NCBI GenBank assembly: GCA_964396055.1
Contig: CAYNDV010000012.1
Location: 1 to 55,398, forward strand
Direction of reading: 5' to 3'
DNA: 55,398 bases
From: CAYJPV01 sp964396055
Lineage (GTDB): Bacteria > Acidobacteriota > Vicinamibacteria > Vicinamibacterales > JAKQTR01
Shown here piece after piece: positions 35,002 to 44,642 of the stretch. Numbering within the stretch: the first letter of the stretch is position 1; every line of letters begins with the position of its first letter. The position numbers were made by a program, and so were the translations under genes. A model generated the notes under the pieces. The model worked only from the letters and a program-made list of their open reading frames with translations, was not told where the DNA came from and did not search any database.

Positions 35002-37251
35002 TCATTTGAAGAGCGGCCCGATCGCCACGTAGAACCGTGCCTTGCCGTCGAAGCCGATGGCGCCGCCGGCGAAGATGGGGCCCAGCAGCGACTCGAGCAG
35101 GATCCCGAACGCGGCATCGCCCTTCCACTTCGCGGCGTCCCACGCGTCGAAAGCCGTCCCGCCCTCGATCCAGCCGCCGATGAAGATGTTCCCGCCCAGG
35201 ACGTCCGGCATCCGGCCGCTGTGCTTCAGATAGCCGCCGGTGAAGAGCAGGTAGTTCGACCCGCGGAACGCCTCGTTGCCGTAGGCGCTCAAACGCAGCG
35301 GTCCGCCGAGCGTGAACTTGTTGAACAGCGGCTCGTTGCCGAACGACGAGCCACCCGCCGCCTGGACAAACAGGCGGTTGCGGCCGCCGGCCGGCCGAAA
35401 CACCGACAGGCCGCCTTCGAACTGGGTGAGCCGGTCGGGGTTCACCACCTGGACCGGCGCGGTCCCGACCAGGACGTCCGGCGTCGCGAAGTACTGGGTG
35501 AGCCGCGACCGCACGAGCACGCCCTTGTACGGGACGGTGGGGCTGTCCTGGCCGTCGTACGTGAACGCGAGGCGGGCCAGCTGCTCGGAGCCCTTCACCT
35601 CGGGCTGGTCGACGGTGCCCACGCGCAGGCGGGCCCGCGTCCGGGCGACATCCACGCCGGCGCGGAGTTCGGCCGACCGGCCCATCGCGATGCCCAGATC
35701 GATGCCGCCGCCCGCGCGGGTCACGCGGTACTCGGCGATCTGCCGGGCTTCGTCGTACAGGTTGTACGGGCTGCGGGTCACGTAGCCGCGCGGCGCCACG
35801 AAGACCGGCGTCCGGCCGAGGGGCTTGTAGATCTCGAGTCCGAGGCCCTGCCTCGTGCCGATGACGAAGTCCGTGCGGATTTCGGAGCCCTTGCCGAACG
35901 TGTCGTACGCCGTGATGCGCGAGCCGAGATTGACCGCGAAGGCGCTGGACGTCACGTTGTTGAGCTCGAGGCCGAGGGCGAGGAACGGCGGCCCGTAGGA
36001 CTTCTGGCGCGCGTTGACCGCAAGGGCCAGGCCCTCCGGTGTTTCCTGCAGGCGGTAACTCAGGAATTCATAGCGGTCGGTGCCGGTGACGGAGTAGATG
36101 GCCTCGGCCACTCTGGCCTGATCGAAGGGCACGCCGACGAGCGGCGCGAACTGCTTGCGCAGGAACGCCTGCTCGGATTCCGGCACGCCGGAGACCACGA
36201 TGTGCGCGGGCACCGCCTGCTCGGTCGTGCGCCGCCGGGCCGTGCGGGCCGCCTGGTGTGCCGCGTACTCCGCCTCGGGCAGCGCGTACTTCAGGAGGGC
36301 GTCCTTCTGGGCTTCGGCGGCCTTGTAGCCGCGGTCGATGAGTTCGTCCGCCCGCCGCCACGACATGCTGTCCAGGCCGACCAGGTTCGGATCGATGACC
36401 AGGTCGGCGGCCGCCAGGCCCTTCTTGATGCCGACGTCCATCATCGCGCTGATGGTCTTCCCCAGCATGCCGAACATCGACGCCTGGGCCTGGGCATCGG
36501 TGGGCTTGTCGCTGCCCACGTTGACGGCAATCACCACGTCGGCGCCCTGGCTGCGGCTGACATCCCCGGGGATGTTGTTGAAGATGCCGCCGTCCACGAG
36601 CAGCCACGGCGACTGGTCCACCGGCGTGAAGACGCCCGGCAGCGACATGGTGGCCCGCATCGCCGTGGCGAGCGATCCGCGATCGAGCACCACCGGCTCG
36701 GACGTGCGGAGATCGCCCGCCACGCAGCGGAACGGCGTGGGCAGGTCGTCGAAGTGCTGGAGCTGATAGTAGGGCAGGGCGATGGCGTCCAGCATCATCA
36801 CGACCTGCTGGCCGGGGTTCAGCCCCGACGGCAGCCGGAAGCCGCCCTTGAGGCCGAACTCGACCTGGGCCGGATACGCGCGTCGGTCCTGCTTGCGCCG
36901 GAAGGTCTTGTACGCGAACGGCGAATCCGCCTGGAACATCAGGTCCCAGTCGGTGGTGACCATCAACGTGCGCAGCTCGTCCGGCGTCATGCCGCTGGCG
37001 TAACTGCCCCCAACGAGGCCGCCCATGCTGGTGCCGGCGATGAAGTCGACGGGAATCCGGTGTTCTTCGAACCACTTCAGCACGCCGATGTGGGCGATGC
37101 CCTTCGCGCTGCCCCCGCCGAGCGCGAGGCCGATCTTCGGCCGGGCGGCGGTCGACTGGCCTGGATCCGCGCCGACCGGTGAGGCGGCAGCCAGCACGGC
37201 GGCCACGGCACACGCGGCGGCACGGGCGATGAGGCGACGGGTAGTGTCCAC
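35002..37251 (-). CDS. Patatin-like phospholipase autotransporter (PlpD type, type Vd secretion)
   Basis: 749 residues from a GTG at 37251 preceded by AAGGGAG. Order: signal peptide, patatin domain (about 38-330), a single POTRA domain (about 385-460), Omp85-like barrel to the C-terminus (ends GPLFK). Patatin features are intact: oxyanion-loop GGGSAKG, nucleophile elbow GTSMG with S75, and DGG with D220 of the Ser-Asp dyad. This is the layout of Pseudomonas PlpD, in which the lipase is carried to the surface by its own barrel. Its substrate would be phospholipid. It is divergent from the gene at 37396 and ends at a convergent terminator. Confidence 0.94.
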   Translation of the reverse strand: MDTTRRLIARAAACAVAAVLAAASPVGADPGQSTAARPKIGLALGGGSAKGIAHIGVLKWFEEHRIPVDFIAGTSMGGLVGGSYASGMTPDELRTLMVTTDWDLMFQADSPFAYKTFRRKQDRRAYPAQVEFGLKGGFRLPSGLNPGQQVVMMLDAIALPYYQLQHFDDLPTPFRCVAGDLRTSEPVVLDRGSLATAMRATMSLPGVFTPVDQSPWLLVDGGIFNNIPGDVSRSQGADVVIAVNVGSDKPTDAQAQASMFGMLGKTISAMMDVGIKKGLAAADLVIDPNLVGLDSMSWRRADELIDRGYKAAEAQKDALLKYALPEAEYAAHQAARTARRRTTEQAVPAHIVVSGVPESEQAFLRKQFAPLVGVPFDQARVAEAIYSVTGTDRYEFLSYRLQETPEGLALAVNARQKSYGPPFLALGLELNNVTSSAFAVNLGSRITAYDTFGKGSEIRTDFVIGTRQGLGLEIYKPLGRTPVFVAPRGYVTRSPYNLYDEARQIAEYRVTRAGGGIDLGIAMGRSAELRAGVDVARTRARLRVGTVDQPEVKGSEQLARLAFTYDGQDSPTVPYKGVLVRSRLTQYFATPDVLVGTAPVQVVNPDRLTQFEGGLSVFRPAGGRNRLFVQAAGGSSFGNEPLFNKFTLGGPLRLSAYGNEAFRGSNYLLFTGGYLKHSGRMPDVLGGNIFIGGWIEGGTAFDAWDAAKWKGDAAFGILLESLLGPIFAGGAIGFDGKARFYVAIGPLFK

Positions 37252-37365
37252 GGGCGAACTCCCTTGCGGAACCGGACAGCCAGCCCTGATTCTACCTCGC
37301 CGCCGCCGCGCCGGCACCCGGGCGTGGGGAGCCGATCGCCGCCGCACCCGCCAGCCCCCGCGCGG

Positions 37366-37371
37366 TATAGT
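37366..37371 (+). promoter_or_regulatory. Possible -10 element (TATAGT)
   Basis: TATAGT lies 24 bases before the ATG at 37396, in the 144-base gap shared with the divergent patatin gene. The upstream DNA is very GC-rich and shows no -35. Confidence 0.4.
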
Positions 37372-37395
37372 AGAAGTTCCGTGGGAGAACAACCG

Positions 37396-38004
37396 ATGCT
37401 CAAGCATGTCGCTCTTGCGCTGGCCATCCTGACACTGACCGCCCCCGAGGCGTCCGCCGGCTTCAAGTCGCTCTGGAAATCGCCCGAGGTGACCCAGGTC
37501 AACATGGCCGGGAAGAAAGTGGTGGCCCTGATTGTCAGCCAGGACATGAACCTGCGCATGTCCGCCGAAGAGGCGCTCGCCCGCGAGTTGACGGCGCTCG
37601 GCACAAATGGCGTTGCCGCCTACCGCCTCGTCCCCGCCGAAGAGCTGCGTGGCGAAGGCAAGGCCAAGGCCTGGTTCGAGCAGGCCGCCGTCGATGCTGT
37701 CGTCGTCATGCGCCTGCTGTCGGACAGGCAGGAGCTGAGCTACACGCCGTCGTTCTGGACCACCTCGTACTACGACAGTTTCTGGGGCTACTACGGGTAC
37801 GCGTGGGACAGCCTGGCCATGCCGGGCTACTGGGACGTGGATCGGGTCTTCCACGTCGAGACCCTCATCTACCGCATCTCGAACGGCCACCTCCTGTGGG
37901 CGAGCGTGAGCGAACGGGCGAACCCGAAGGACCTCCAGAACCTCGTGCACAGACTCGTGGGGGACATCACGAAACAGATGCGCAAGGACGGCCTGCTCAA
38001 GTAG
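37396..38004 (+). CDS. Hypothetical exported protein (DUF4136-neighbour family)
   Basis: 202 residues with a signal peptide (HVALALAILTLTAPEASA). The body has the pattern of a periplasmic alpha/beta domain: KKVVALIVSQDMNLRMSAEEALARELTALG, VAAYRLVPAEELRG, VDAVVVMRLLSDRQELSYTPS (runs broken here for clarity), an aromatic loop (SYYDSFWGYYGYAWD), VFHVETLIYRISNGHLLWA and LVGDITKQMRKDGLL. The 'unusual residues then V.DAV.V.RL' arrangement resembles periplasmic proteins that assemble envelope lipoproteins, but no function is known. It is followed after 23 bases by a DUF4136 gene and then the GH63 gene. Confidence 0.8.
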   Translation: MLKHVALALAILTLTAPEASAGFKSLWKSPEVTQVNMAGKKVVALIVSQDMNLRMSAEEALARELTALGTNGVAAYRLVPAEELRGEGKAKAWFEQAAVDAVVVMRLLSDRQELSYTPSFWTTSYYDSFWGYYGYAWDSLAMPGYWDVDRVFHVETLIYRISNGHLLWASVSERANPKDLQNLVHRLVGDITKQMRKDGLLK

Positions 38005-38027
38005 GCCGGGCGCGGGAGCGAGCACTC

Positions 38028-38651
38028 ATGACACAGTCGATGCGGTTGGCGGCGGCGGTCTTAGCGGTGGTGCTGGCCTCGGCGGGCCTCGAGGCGGGCA
38101 TGAAGGTCAAGGTCACGCACGACAAGGCCTTCAACTTCGCGACGGTGAAGACGTTCGCCTGGCATCCGGACGGCGCCGGCGACGTCAAGGTGCTGAGCAC
38201 GATGGGCGACGACACGGTGGCCCTCAACGCGATGATCGCGCCGATGATCGCGCAGGCCGTCGAACGTGAGCTGGCGAAACGCGGCCTCGTCAAGGACACG
38301 TCGGGCAAGCCCGACCTGCACCTGCAGTACTACCTGCTGATGGGCCCCGAGTCCGAGTCGCAGTTCCAGGGCCAGTTTCTCGGCGGCATCCCGCCGTGGG
38401 GCCTCCCGGACTTCGCGATGACGACGACAGCGCTCACGGTGGCCGAGCACGGCACGCTGGTCCTGGACATCTCGACGGCGTCCGACCGGACCACGGTGTG
38501 GCGGGGCATCGCCTCGACCGAGATCAAGCGGCAGCGCACCGCGCAGCAGCGGCAGCAGAAGTTCGACGAAGGCGCCCGGGAGCTGTTCAAGAAATTCCCA
38601 CCCAAGTACCAGCCGGGGAAGGCCGGGCAGGACCGCCGGCCGGGAGCGTAA
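38028..38651 (+). CDS. DUF4136 family exported protein
   Basis: 207 residues. The ATG follows GGGAGCGAG; signal peptide LAAAVLAVVLASAGLEAG. DUF4136 features: VTHDKAFNFATVKTFAWHPD at the N-terminus, helix VERELAKRGLVKD, PDLHLQYYLLM, then LVLDISTASDRTTVWRGIAST and a basic C-terminus (ELFKKFPPKYQPGK). It lacks the lipobox many members have. Family function is unknown. It lies one base before the GH63 gene, so they are likely co-transcribed. A second DUF4136 gene is at 46511. Confidence 0.86.
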   Translation: MTQSMRLAAAVLAVVLASAGLEAGMKVKVTHDKAFNFATVKTFAWHPDGAGDVKVLSTMGDDTVALNAMIAPMIAQAVERELAKRGLVKDTSGKPDLHLQYYLLMGPESESQFQGQFLGGIPPWGLPDFAMTTTALTVAEHGTLVLDISTASDRTTVWRGIASTEIKRQRTAQQRQQKFDEGARELFKKFPPKYQPGKAGQDRRPGA

Positions 38652-38652
38652 C

Positions 38653-41394
38653 ATGTCACCCGGCGAGACACGTGTCGCCGACGTGGCCGAGCAGGCACGC
38701 CTGAACGAGGCTCGGGAACAGGGCGTCCCCTGGAAGCAGTGGGGGCCGTACCTGAGTGAGCGCCAGTGGGGCACCGTTCGCGAGGACTACAGCACGGACG
38801 GCAACGCCTGGGCGTATTTCTCGCACGACCAGGCGCGCTCGCGGGCCTACCGGTGGGGCGAGGACGGGCTGGCCGGGATCTCGGATGACCGGCAGCAGCT
38901 CTGCTTTGCGCTGGCGCTCTGGAACGGCCGCGATCCGGTCCTCAAGGAGCGCCTCTTCGGCCTCACCAACAGCGAGGGCAACCACGGCGAGGACGTGAAG
39001 GAATACTACTTCTACCTCGACTCCACGCCCACGCACTCGTACATGAAGTACCTCTACAAGTACCCGCAGCGGGAGTACCCGTACGCCGACCTGGTCGAGA
39101 CCAACGGGCGGCGGACGCGCGAGGACTTCGAGTACGAACTCGTCGACACCGGGGTGTTCGCCGACGACCGCTACTTCGACGTGTTCGTGGAATACGCCAA
39201 GGCCGGCCCCGACGATATCCTCGTGCGGATCTCGGCCCACAACCGGGGCCCGGAGCCGGCCCGACTGGACGTGCTGCCGACGCTGTGGTTCCGCAACACC
39301 TGGTCGTGGGGAGACGACGCCCCGCGACCCGGGCTGCGTGAGTCTGGCGGGGCCGTCGTGGGGTCGCATCCCCAGCTCGGCGAGTACGTCCTGTGGTGTG
39401 ACGGCCAGCCGGAGCTGCTCTTCACCGAGAACGAGAGCCACGCGGCGCTGTTGTGGGGACAGCCGAACCGGACGCCCTACGTGAAGGATGCGTTCCACCG
39501 CTGCCTCGTCAACGGCGAGCGGGACGCGGTGAACCCGTCCCGGACCGGCACCAAGGCGGCCGCCCGCTATGCCTTCGAGGTGCCGCCCGGCGGCTGCGAG
39601 GTCGTCCGGCTGCGGCTGCGCGCCGGCGCGACGGAGGCGGCACCCGCGTTTGGCGAGGCCTTCGAGCAGGTGTTTGCCGCGCGTCTGGCCGAGACCGACG
39701 AGTTCTACGGGCGGATCACGCCGCCGACCTTCACGGAGGACGAACGCCGCGTCCACCGGCAGGCCCTGGCTGGCATGTTGTGGACGAAGCAGTACTACTA
39801 CTTCGACGTCGATCGCTGGCTGAAGGAGCATGACGCCCATCCGCGCTTCGGGGGGACCCGGCAGGCCTCCCGCAACGCCGAGTGGTTCCACATGCTCAAC
39901 GGCGACGTCATCTCGATGCCCGACAAGTGGGAGTACCCGTGGTACGCCGCGTGGGACCTGGCCTTCCACACGCTGGCGCTGTCGCTGGTCGACTTCGACT
40001 TCGCCAAGGAGCAGCTGCTCCTGATGCTGCGGTCGCTCTACAGCCATCCCAACGGCCAGATCCCCGCGTACGAGTGGAATTTCAGCGACGTCAACCCGCC
40101 CGTGCACGCGTGGGCCACGCTCTTCCTGTACAAGGTCGAGAAGAACCTCGGCCGCGAGGACCAGGCGTTCCTGGAGCGATCGTTCCAGGGGTTGATGCTG
40201 AACTTCAACTGGTGGGTGAACCGCAAGGACCCCCAGGGCCGCAACGTCTTCGCCGGCGGATTCCTCGGCCTCGACAACATCGGCGTCTTCGATCGCAGCG
40301 CGCAGCTGCCCACGGGCGGCTCGCTCGAGCAGGCCGACGGCACGGCATGGATGGCGTTCTTCTGCCAGAACATGCTGGAGATGGCCCTCATCCTCGCCGA
40401 GAAGGATCCGATCTACGACGACATCGCCTTCAAGTTCCTCGAGAACTACTTCTGGATCGCCTACGCCATGGACAAGGTCGGCGAACACGGCGATGACATG
40501 TGGGACGACGAGGACGGGTTCTACTACGACGTGCTCCGGCTGCCCGGCGGCGAGGCCTTCCGCCTGAAGGTCCGATCGATGGTCGGGCTGTTGCCGCTCT
40601 GCGCGAGCACGGTGTTCGAAGGCAACCTCCTGGACCGGCATCCGAAGCTGCGGGTGCTCCTGGACCTGTTCCGGGCGCGGCACCCGGAGGTCGTGGCCCA
40701 TGTCGCCCCCACGGCCGAGGGGTACATCGGCCATGCCGGCCGGCGCCTCCTCTCACCGCTCACCCGCGAGAAGCTCACGCGGATCCTGGCCTACGTGCTC
40801 GACGAGGGCGAGTTCCTCGGGCCCCACGGCATCCGTTCCCTGTCGCGCCGCCACGCGGACCATCCCTTCGTCTTCCACACGGGCGGCCAGGAATACCGGG
40901 TGTCGTACCTGCCGGCGGAGTCGGACAACGGGATGTTCGGCGGCAATTCCAACTGGCGCGGCCCGGTCTGGATGCCGGTGAACGCCCTGATCGTCAGGGG
41001 GTTGCTGAACTTCTACCAGTTCTACGGCGACGACTTCACGGTGGAGTGCCCGACCGGGTCGGGCCAGCGGAAGAACCTGTACGAGGTGGCGCAGGAGATT
41101 TCGACGCGCCTGGCCGGGATCTTCCTCCGGGGCGCCGACGGCCGGCGGCCGGTCTACGGCGGCTCGACCCTTTTCCAGGACGACCCGCACTGGCGGGATC
41201 TCATCCTGTTCTACGAGTACTTCCACGGCGACAACGGCGCCGGGCTCGGCGCCAGCCACCAGACCGGCTGGACGGGCGTCGTCGCCGGCCTGATGGACCT
41301 CTTCGCGCGCGTGAGTGCGGCCGACGCCCTCGAGACCCGCAAGGACCACCTCGAGGAACGTCTCGTGCGCGAACAGGTCGACGGCCGGAGCTGA
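38653..41394 (+). CDS. GH63-family glucosidase (MGH1-type (alpha/alpha)6 barrel)
   Basis: 913-residue protein with no signal peptide, so probably cytoplasmic. The start MSPGETRVADVAEQARLNEA and the segments WKQWGPYLSERQWGTVREDY, GDAWA..SHDQARSRAYRWGEDG and KEYYFYLDSTPTHSYMKYLY are typical of the long bacterial GH63 glucosidases. The C-terminal catalytic barrel includes WYAAWDLAFHTLALSLVDFD, NPPVHAW and MFGGNSNWRGPVWMPVN. Members hydrolyse alpha-glucosidic linkages, some in compatible solutes such as glucosylglycerate; the actual substrate is not clear. The gene converges on pgi, sharing a hairpin. Confidence 0.9.
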   Translation: MSPGETRVADVAEQARLNEAREQGVPWKQWGPYLSERQWGTVREDYSTDGNAWAYFSHDQARSRAYRWGEDGLAGISDDRQQLCFALALWNGRDPVLKERLFGLTNSEGNHGEDVKEYYFYLDSTPTHSYMKYLYKYPQREYPYADLVETNGRRTREDFEYELVDTGVFADDRYFDVFVEYAKAGPDDILVRISAHNRGPEPARLDVLPTLWFRNTWSWGDDAPRPGLRESGGAVVGSHPQLGEYVLWCDGQPELLFTENESHAALLWGQPNRTPYVKDAFHRCLVNGERDAVNPSRTGTKAAARYAFEVPPGGCEVVRLRLRAGATEAAPAFGEAFEQVFAARLAETDEFYGRITPPTFTEDERRVHRQALAGMLWTKQYYYFDVDRWLKEHDAHPRFGGTRQASRNAEWFHMLNGDVISMPDKWEYPWYAAWDLAFHTLALSLVDFDFAKEQLLLMLRSLYSHPNGQIPAYEWNFSDVNPPVHAWATLFLYKVEKNLGREDQAFLERSFQGLMLNFNWWVNRKDPQGRNVFAGGFLGLDNIGVFDRSAQLPTGGSLEQADGTAWMAFFCQNMLEMALILAEKDPIYDDIAFKFLENYFWIAYAMDKVGEHGDDMWDDEDGFYYDVLRLPGGEAFRLKVRSMVGLLPLCASTVFEGNLLDRHPKLRVLLDLFRARHPEVVAHVAPTAEGYIGHAGRRLLSPLTREKLTRILAYVLDEGEFLGPHGIRSLSRRHADHPFVFHTGGQEYRVSYLPAESDNGMFGGNSNWRGPVWMPVNALIVRGLLNFYQFYGDDFTVECPTGSGQRKNLYEVAQEISTRLAGIFLRGADGRRPVYGGSTLFQDDPHWRDLILFYEYFHGDNGAGLGASHQTGWTGVVAGLMDLFARVSAADALETRKDHLEERLVREQVDGRS

Positions 41395-41396
41395 CG

Positions 41397-41414
41397 GGGC
41401 GGCTACGGCCGCCC
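41397..41414. terminator. Convergent hairpin overlapping the pgi stop codon
   Basis: GGGCGGC-TACG-GCCGCCC, a perfect 7-bp stem with the stable TACG loop. It starts 3 bases after the GH63 stop and contains the pgi stop codon (41403-41405) in stem and loop. There is no T tract. Confidence 0.5.
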
Positions 41415-43049
41415 GTTCAGGGCCCGGTAGCGGCGGATGAGATTGCGGGTGGAGCTGTCGTGCCCCAGGGCTGGCGGCTCCACCTGTTCGAGTTCCGGCA
41501 CGATGGTCTGCGCCAGCGCCTTGCCCAGCTCCACGCCCCACTGATCGAACGGGTTGATCTGCCAGATGGCGCCCTGCACGAACACGCTGTGCTCGTAGAG
41601 CGCCACGAGGCTGCCGAGGACCTCGGGCGTGAGCCGCTCCCCCAGGATCGTGTTCGACGGCCGATTGCCTTCGAACACGCGATGCGGCACCAGGTCGTGC
41701 CTCGTGCCCTCGGCCCGCACCTCGTCGGCGGTCTTCCCGAAGGCCAGCGCCTCGGCCTGCGCGAACACGTTGGCGGCGAGCAGGTCGTGATGCCGCCCCA
41801 GCGGGGTCAGGGCCTGCGCGAACACGATGAAGTCGCACGGGATCAGCCGCGTGCCCTGGTGGATGAGCTGGTAGAACGAGTGCTGGCCGTTGGTGCCGGG
41901 TTCGCCCCAGAACACGGGGCTCGTGTGGTAGTCGACGCGGCGGCCGTCGATCGTCACGCTCTTCCCGTTGCTCTCCATGATCAGCTGCTGGAGGTACGCC
42001 GGGAACCGCTTCAGGTCGTTCTCGTACGGCAGCACGGCCACCGACTCGACACCGAAGAAGTTGGCGTACCAGACGTTCAGCAGGCCCATCAGCACCGGCA
42101 GGTTCCGGTCGAACGGCGTCTCCCTGAAGTGCTCGTCCATCCGTCGGAAGCCGCCCAGCAGGGCCCGGAACCGATCGGGACCGATGGCGATCATCGTGGA
42201 GAGTCCGATCGCCGAATCCATCGAGTACCGCCCGCCGACCCAGTCCCAGAACCCGAACATGTTCGCCGTGTCGATGCCGAAGGCCGACACCTGCGCCGCG
42301 TTGGTGGACACCGCCACGAAGTGCCGGGCCACCGCCGCGGGGTCGCCCCCGAGGCCGGCCAGCAGCCAGGCCCGTGCACTGTGCGCGTTGGCCATGGTCT
42401 CCTGCGTCGTGAAGGTCTTCGACGAGACGATGAACAGGGTCTCGGCCGGGTCGAGGTCGCGGGTGGCCTCGACGAAGTCCGCGCCGTCCACGTTCGAGAC
42501 GAACCGGCACGTCAGCGCCCGGTCGCTGTAGTGCCGCAGCGCGTCGTACGCCATGACCGGTCCGAGGTCCGATCCGCCGATCCCGATGTTCACGATCGCG
42601 CGGATGCGGCGGCCCGTGTGGCCGGTCCACGATCCGGCACGTACGCGGTCGGCGAACGTGGCCATGCGATCGACGACATCGTGCACGTCCGGCACGACGT
42701 TGCGACCGTCGACCACGATCGCGGCGCCGCGCGGGGCGCGCAGCGCGGTGTGCAGAACGGCCCGGCCCTCGGTGGTGTTGATCTTCTCGCCGCGGAACAT
42801 GGCGTCGATCCGGTCGCGCAGCCCCGATTGCTCGGCCAGCGCCACGAGCAGACCCAGCGTCTCATCCGTGACGCGGTTCTTCGCGTAGTCCAGGAAGAGG
42901 CCCGCCGCCTCGGCCGTCAGGCGGATGCCCCGGCCGGGATCGTCCGCGAACAGCGCGCGGAGATGGAGCGGCCGGATCGTCCGGGCATGGTCCGTGAGCG
43001 CCTGCCACGCGGGCAGGGAGGTCAGGGGCGTCGGGGTGGCGGCGGTCAT
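41403..43049 (-). CDS. pgi: Glucose-6-phosphate isomerase
   Basis: Interconverts glucose-6-phosphate and fructose-6-phosphate in glycolysis/gluconeogenesis. 548 residues from the ATG at 43049, the normal size for long-form GPI; an ATG at 43133 would add 28 residues and has no support. GGAGGA lies 10 bases upstream. Signature blocks are present: NIGIGGSDLGPVM, SKTFTTQETMANA, GGRYSMDSAIGLS, WGEPGTNGQHSFYQLIHQG and QWGVELGKALA. It is convergent with the GH63 gene and divergent from the GH13 gene, so it links sugar release to central metabolism. Confidence 0.95.
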   Translation of the reverse strand: MTAATPTPLTSLPAWQALTDHARTIRPLHLRALFADDPGRGIRLTAEAAGLFLDYAKNRVTDETLGLLVALAEQSGLRDRIDAMFRGEKINTTEGRAVLHTALRAPRGAAIVVDGRNVVPDVHDVVDRMATFADRVRAGSWTGHTGRRIRAIVNIGIGGSDLGPVMAYDALRHYSDRALTCRFVSNVDGADFVEATRDLDPAETLFIVSSKTFTTQETMANAHSARAWLLAGLGGDPAAVARHFVAVSTNAAQVSAFGIDTANMFGFWDWVGGRYSMDSAIGLSTMIAIGPDRFRALLGGFRRMDEHFRETPFDRNLPVLMGLLNVWYANFFGVESVAVLPYENDLKRFPAYLQQLIMESNGKSVTIDGRRVDYHTSPVFWGEPGTNGQHSFYQLIHQGTRLIPCDFIVFAQALTPLGRHHDLLAANVFAQAEALAFGKTADEVRAEGTRHDLVPHRVFEGNRPSNTILGERLTPEVLGSLVALYEHSVFVQGAIWQINPFDQWGVELGKALAQTIVPELEQVEPPALGHDSSTRNLIRRYRALNGRP

Positions 43050-43150
43050 GGCGTCAGGATCCTCCACGCGGACACGATTCCGCACCGGAGAGGTTACCAT
43101 TTCGGCCATACTGGCGCCGTACCGTCCGGCCATGCGGGGGAGAAGCGCCC

Positions 43151-44629
43151 ATGTCCACGCCTCGTTACCCGTCGCTCTACCAGATCAACACGCGGGTACG
43201 GCTGACCGAGCTCGGCGCGGCGCTTGGCCGGCCGGCGACGCTCGACGACATCCCCGACAGCGAACTCGACACGCTCGCGCGCGCCGGCGTCGACATCGTC
43301 TGGTTCCTGGGCGTGTGGCAGACCGGTGAGGCCGCACGCCGTGTGTCGGCGTCGAATCCCGAGTGGCTCGCCGAGTACGCGCGTGTCCTGCCCGATCTGC
43401 AGCCCGCCGACGTGTGCGGCTCGCCCTTTGCCATCCGGGAATACCGCGTGCACGACGACTTCGGCGGGGACGCCGCGCTGGTGCGGCTGCGCGCGCGGCT
43501 GCGCGAACGCGGCCTGCGGCTGCTCCTCGACTTCGTGCCGAACCACGTGGCGCCCGACCACCCGTGGGTGGACCGGCACCCGGACTTCCTGGTGACAGGA
43601 GACGAGGACCTGCTGACGAAGCAGCCCTGGAACTACCGGCGCGTGGAGACCGCCGGCGGAACCCGAATCCTGGCGTACGGCCGCGACCCGTACTTCGCGG
43701 GCTGGCCGGACACCCTGCAGCTGAATTACGCAAACCCGGATCTGCAGGACGCGATGATCGGGGAGCTCCGGCGCATCGGCCAGCAGTGCGATGGCGTCCG
43801 CTGCGACATGGCCATGCTCGTGCTGCCCGACGTGTTCGAGCGCACCTGGGGCCTCGCGGCGCAGCCGTTCTGGCCGCGCGCCACGGCGGCCGTCCGCGCG
43901 GACGTGCCGGGGTTCCTGTTCCTGGCCGAGGTCTACTGGGATCTCGAGTGGACGCTCCAGCAGCAGGGATTCGACTTCACCTACGACAAGCGGCTCTACG
44001 ACCGCCTGGTCCACGGCCTGGCCCGATCCGCACGCGAGCACCTGTGCGCCGGCCTCGACTTCCAGGATCACCTCGCGCGGTTCCTCGAGAACCACGACGA
44101 ACCCCGCGCGGCATCCACGTTCGAGCCGGCCGCCCACCGCGCGGCGGCGATGGTGACGTACCTGACGCCCGGTCTCCGTTTCTTCCACCAGGGGCAGCGC
44201 GACGGACGGCGGGTGCGGATCCCGATGCATCTCGGCCGCGGACCGGCCGAGCCCACCGACGAGGTCGTCGCCGCGTTCTACGATCGCCTGCACGACGTCC
44301 TGAAAGACCCGGCCTATCGAGAGGGTCATTGGCAGTTGCTGGAGACGCGGCCGGCCTGGGAGGGCAACTCCTCACACGACGTCTTCCTCGTCTTCGCGTG
44401 GAGCGGCCCGGACGAACGCCGCCGACTGGTGTCCGTGAACTATGCGTCGCACCACAGCCAGTGCTACTGCACCCTGCCGTGGCCGGACCTGGCCAGCCGT
44501 ACCTGGCGATTCACGGATCAGATGGGGGAGGCCGTGTACCACCGGGACGGCCGCGAACTCGCCGACCGCGGGCTGTATCTGGATCTTCCGCCCTGGGGGT
44601 ACCACGTCTTCACCGTCGGCGCGCGCTGA
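43151..44629 (+). CDS. GH13 alpha-amylase-family glycosidase
   Basis: 492 residues, no signal peptide. The four conserved GH13 regions are present: DFVPNHV (I), GVRCDMAM with the nucleophile D219 (II), FLAEVYWD with acid/base E260 (III) and ENHDEPR with the third carboxylate D316 (IV). The opening PSLYQINTRVRLTELG is typical of amylase-like enzymes acting on alpha-glucans or trehalose-type substrates, and a short beta-sandwich ends the protein (PPWGYHVFTVG). GGGGGAGAAG precedes the ATG. It is divergent from pgi across about 100 bases. Substrate specificity is not determined. Confidence 0.93.
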   Translation: MSTPRYPSLYQINTRVRLTELGAALGRPATLDDIPDSELDTLARAGVDIVWFLGVWQTGEAARRVSASNPEWLAEYARVLPDLQPADVCGSPFAIREYRVHDDFGGDAALVRLRARLRERGLRLLLDFVPNHVAPDHPWVDRHPDFLVTGDEDLLTKQPWNYRRVETAGGTRILAYGRDPYFAGWPDTLQLNYANPDLQDAMIGELRRIGQQCDGVRCDMAMLVLPDVFERTWGLAAQPFWPRATAAVRADVPGFLFLAEVYWDLEWTLQQQGFDFTYDKRLYDRLVHGLARSAREHLCAGLDFQDHLARFLENHDEPRAASTFEPAAHRAAAMVTYLTPGLRFFHQGQRDGRRVRIPMHLGRGPAEPTDEVVAAFYDRLHDVLKDPAYREGHWQLLETRPAWEGNSSHDVFLVFAWSGPDERRRLVSVNYASHHSQCYCTLPWPDLASRTWRFTDQMGEAVYHRDGRELADRGLYLDLPPWGYHVFTVGAR

Positions 44630-44642
44630 TCGGCGTTTCCAG

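Noticed and set aside
40500..43205. A 901-residue + strand open frame spanning the GH63 end and pgi
   Set aside because: It overlaps two well-supported genes, and its translation is Arg/His/Pro-rich without motifs.
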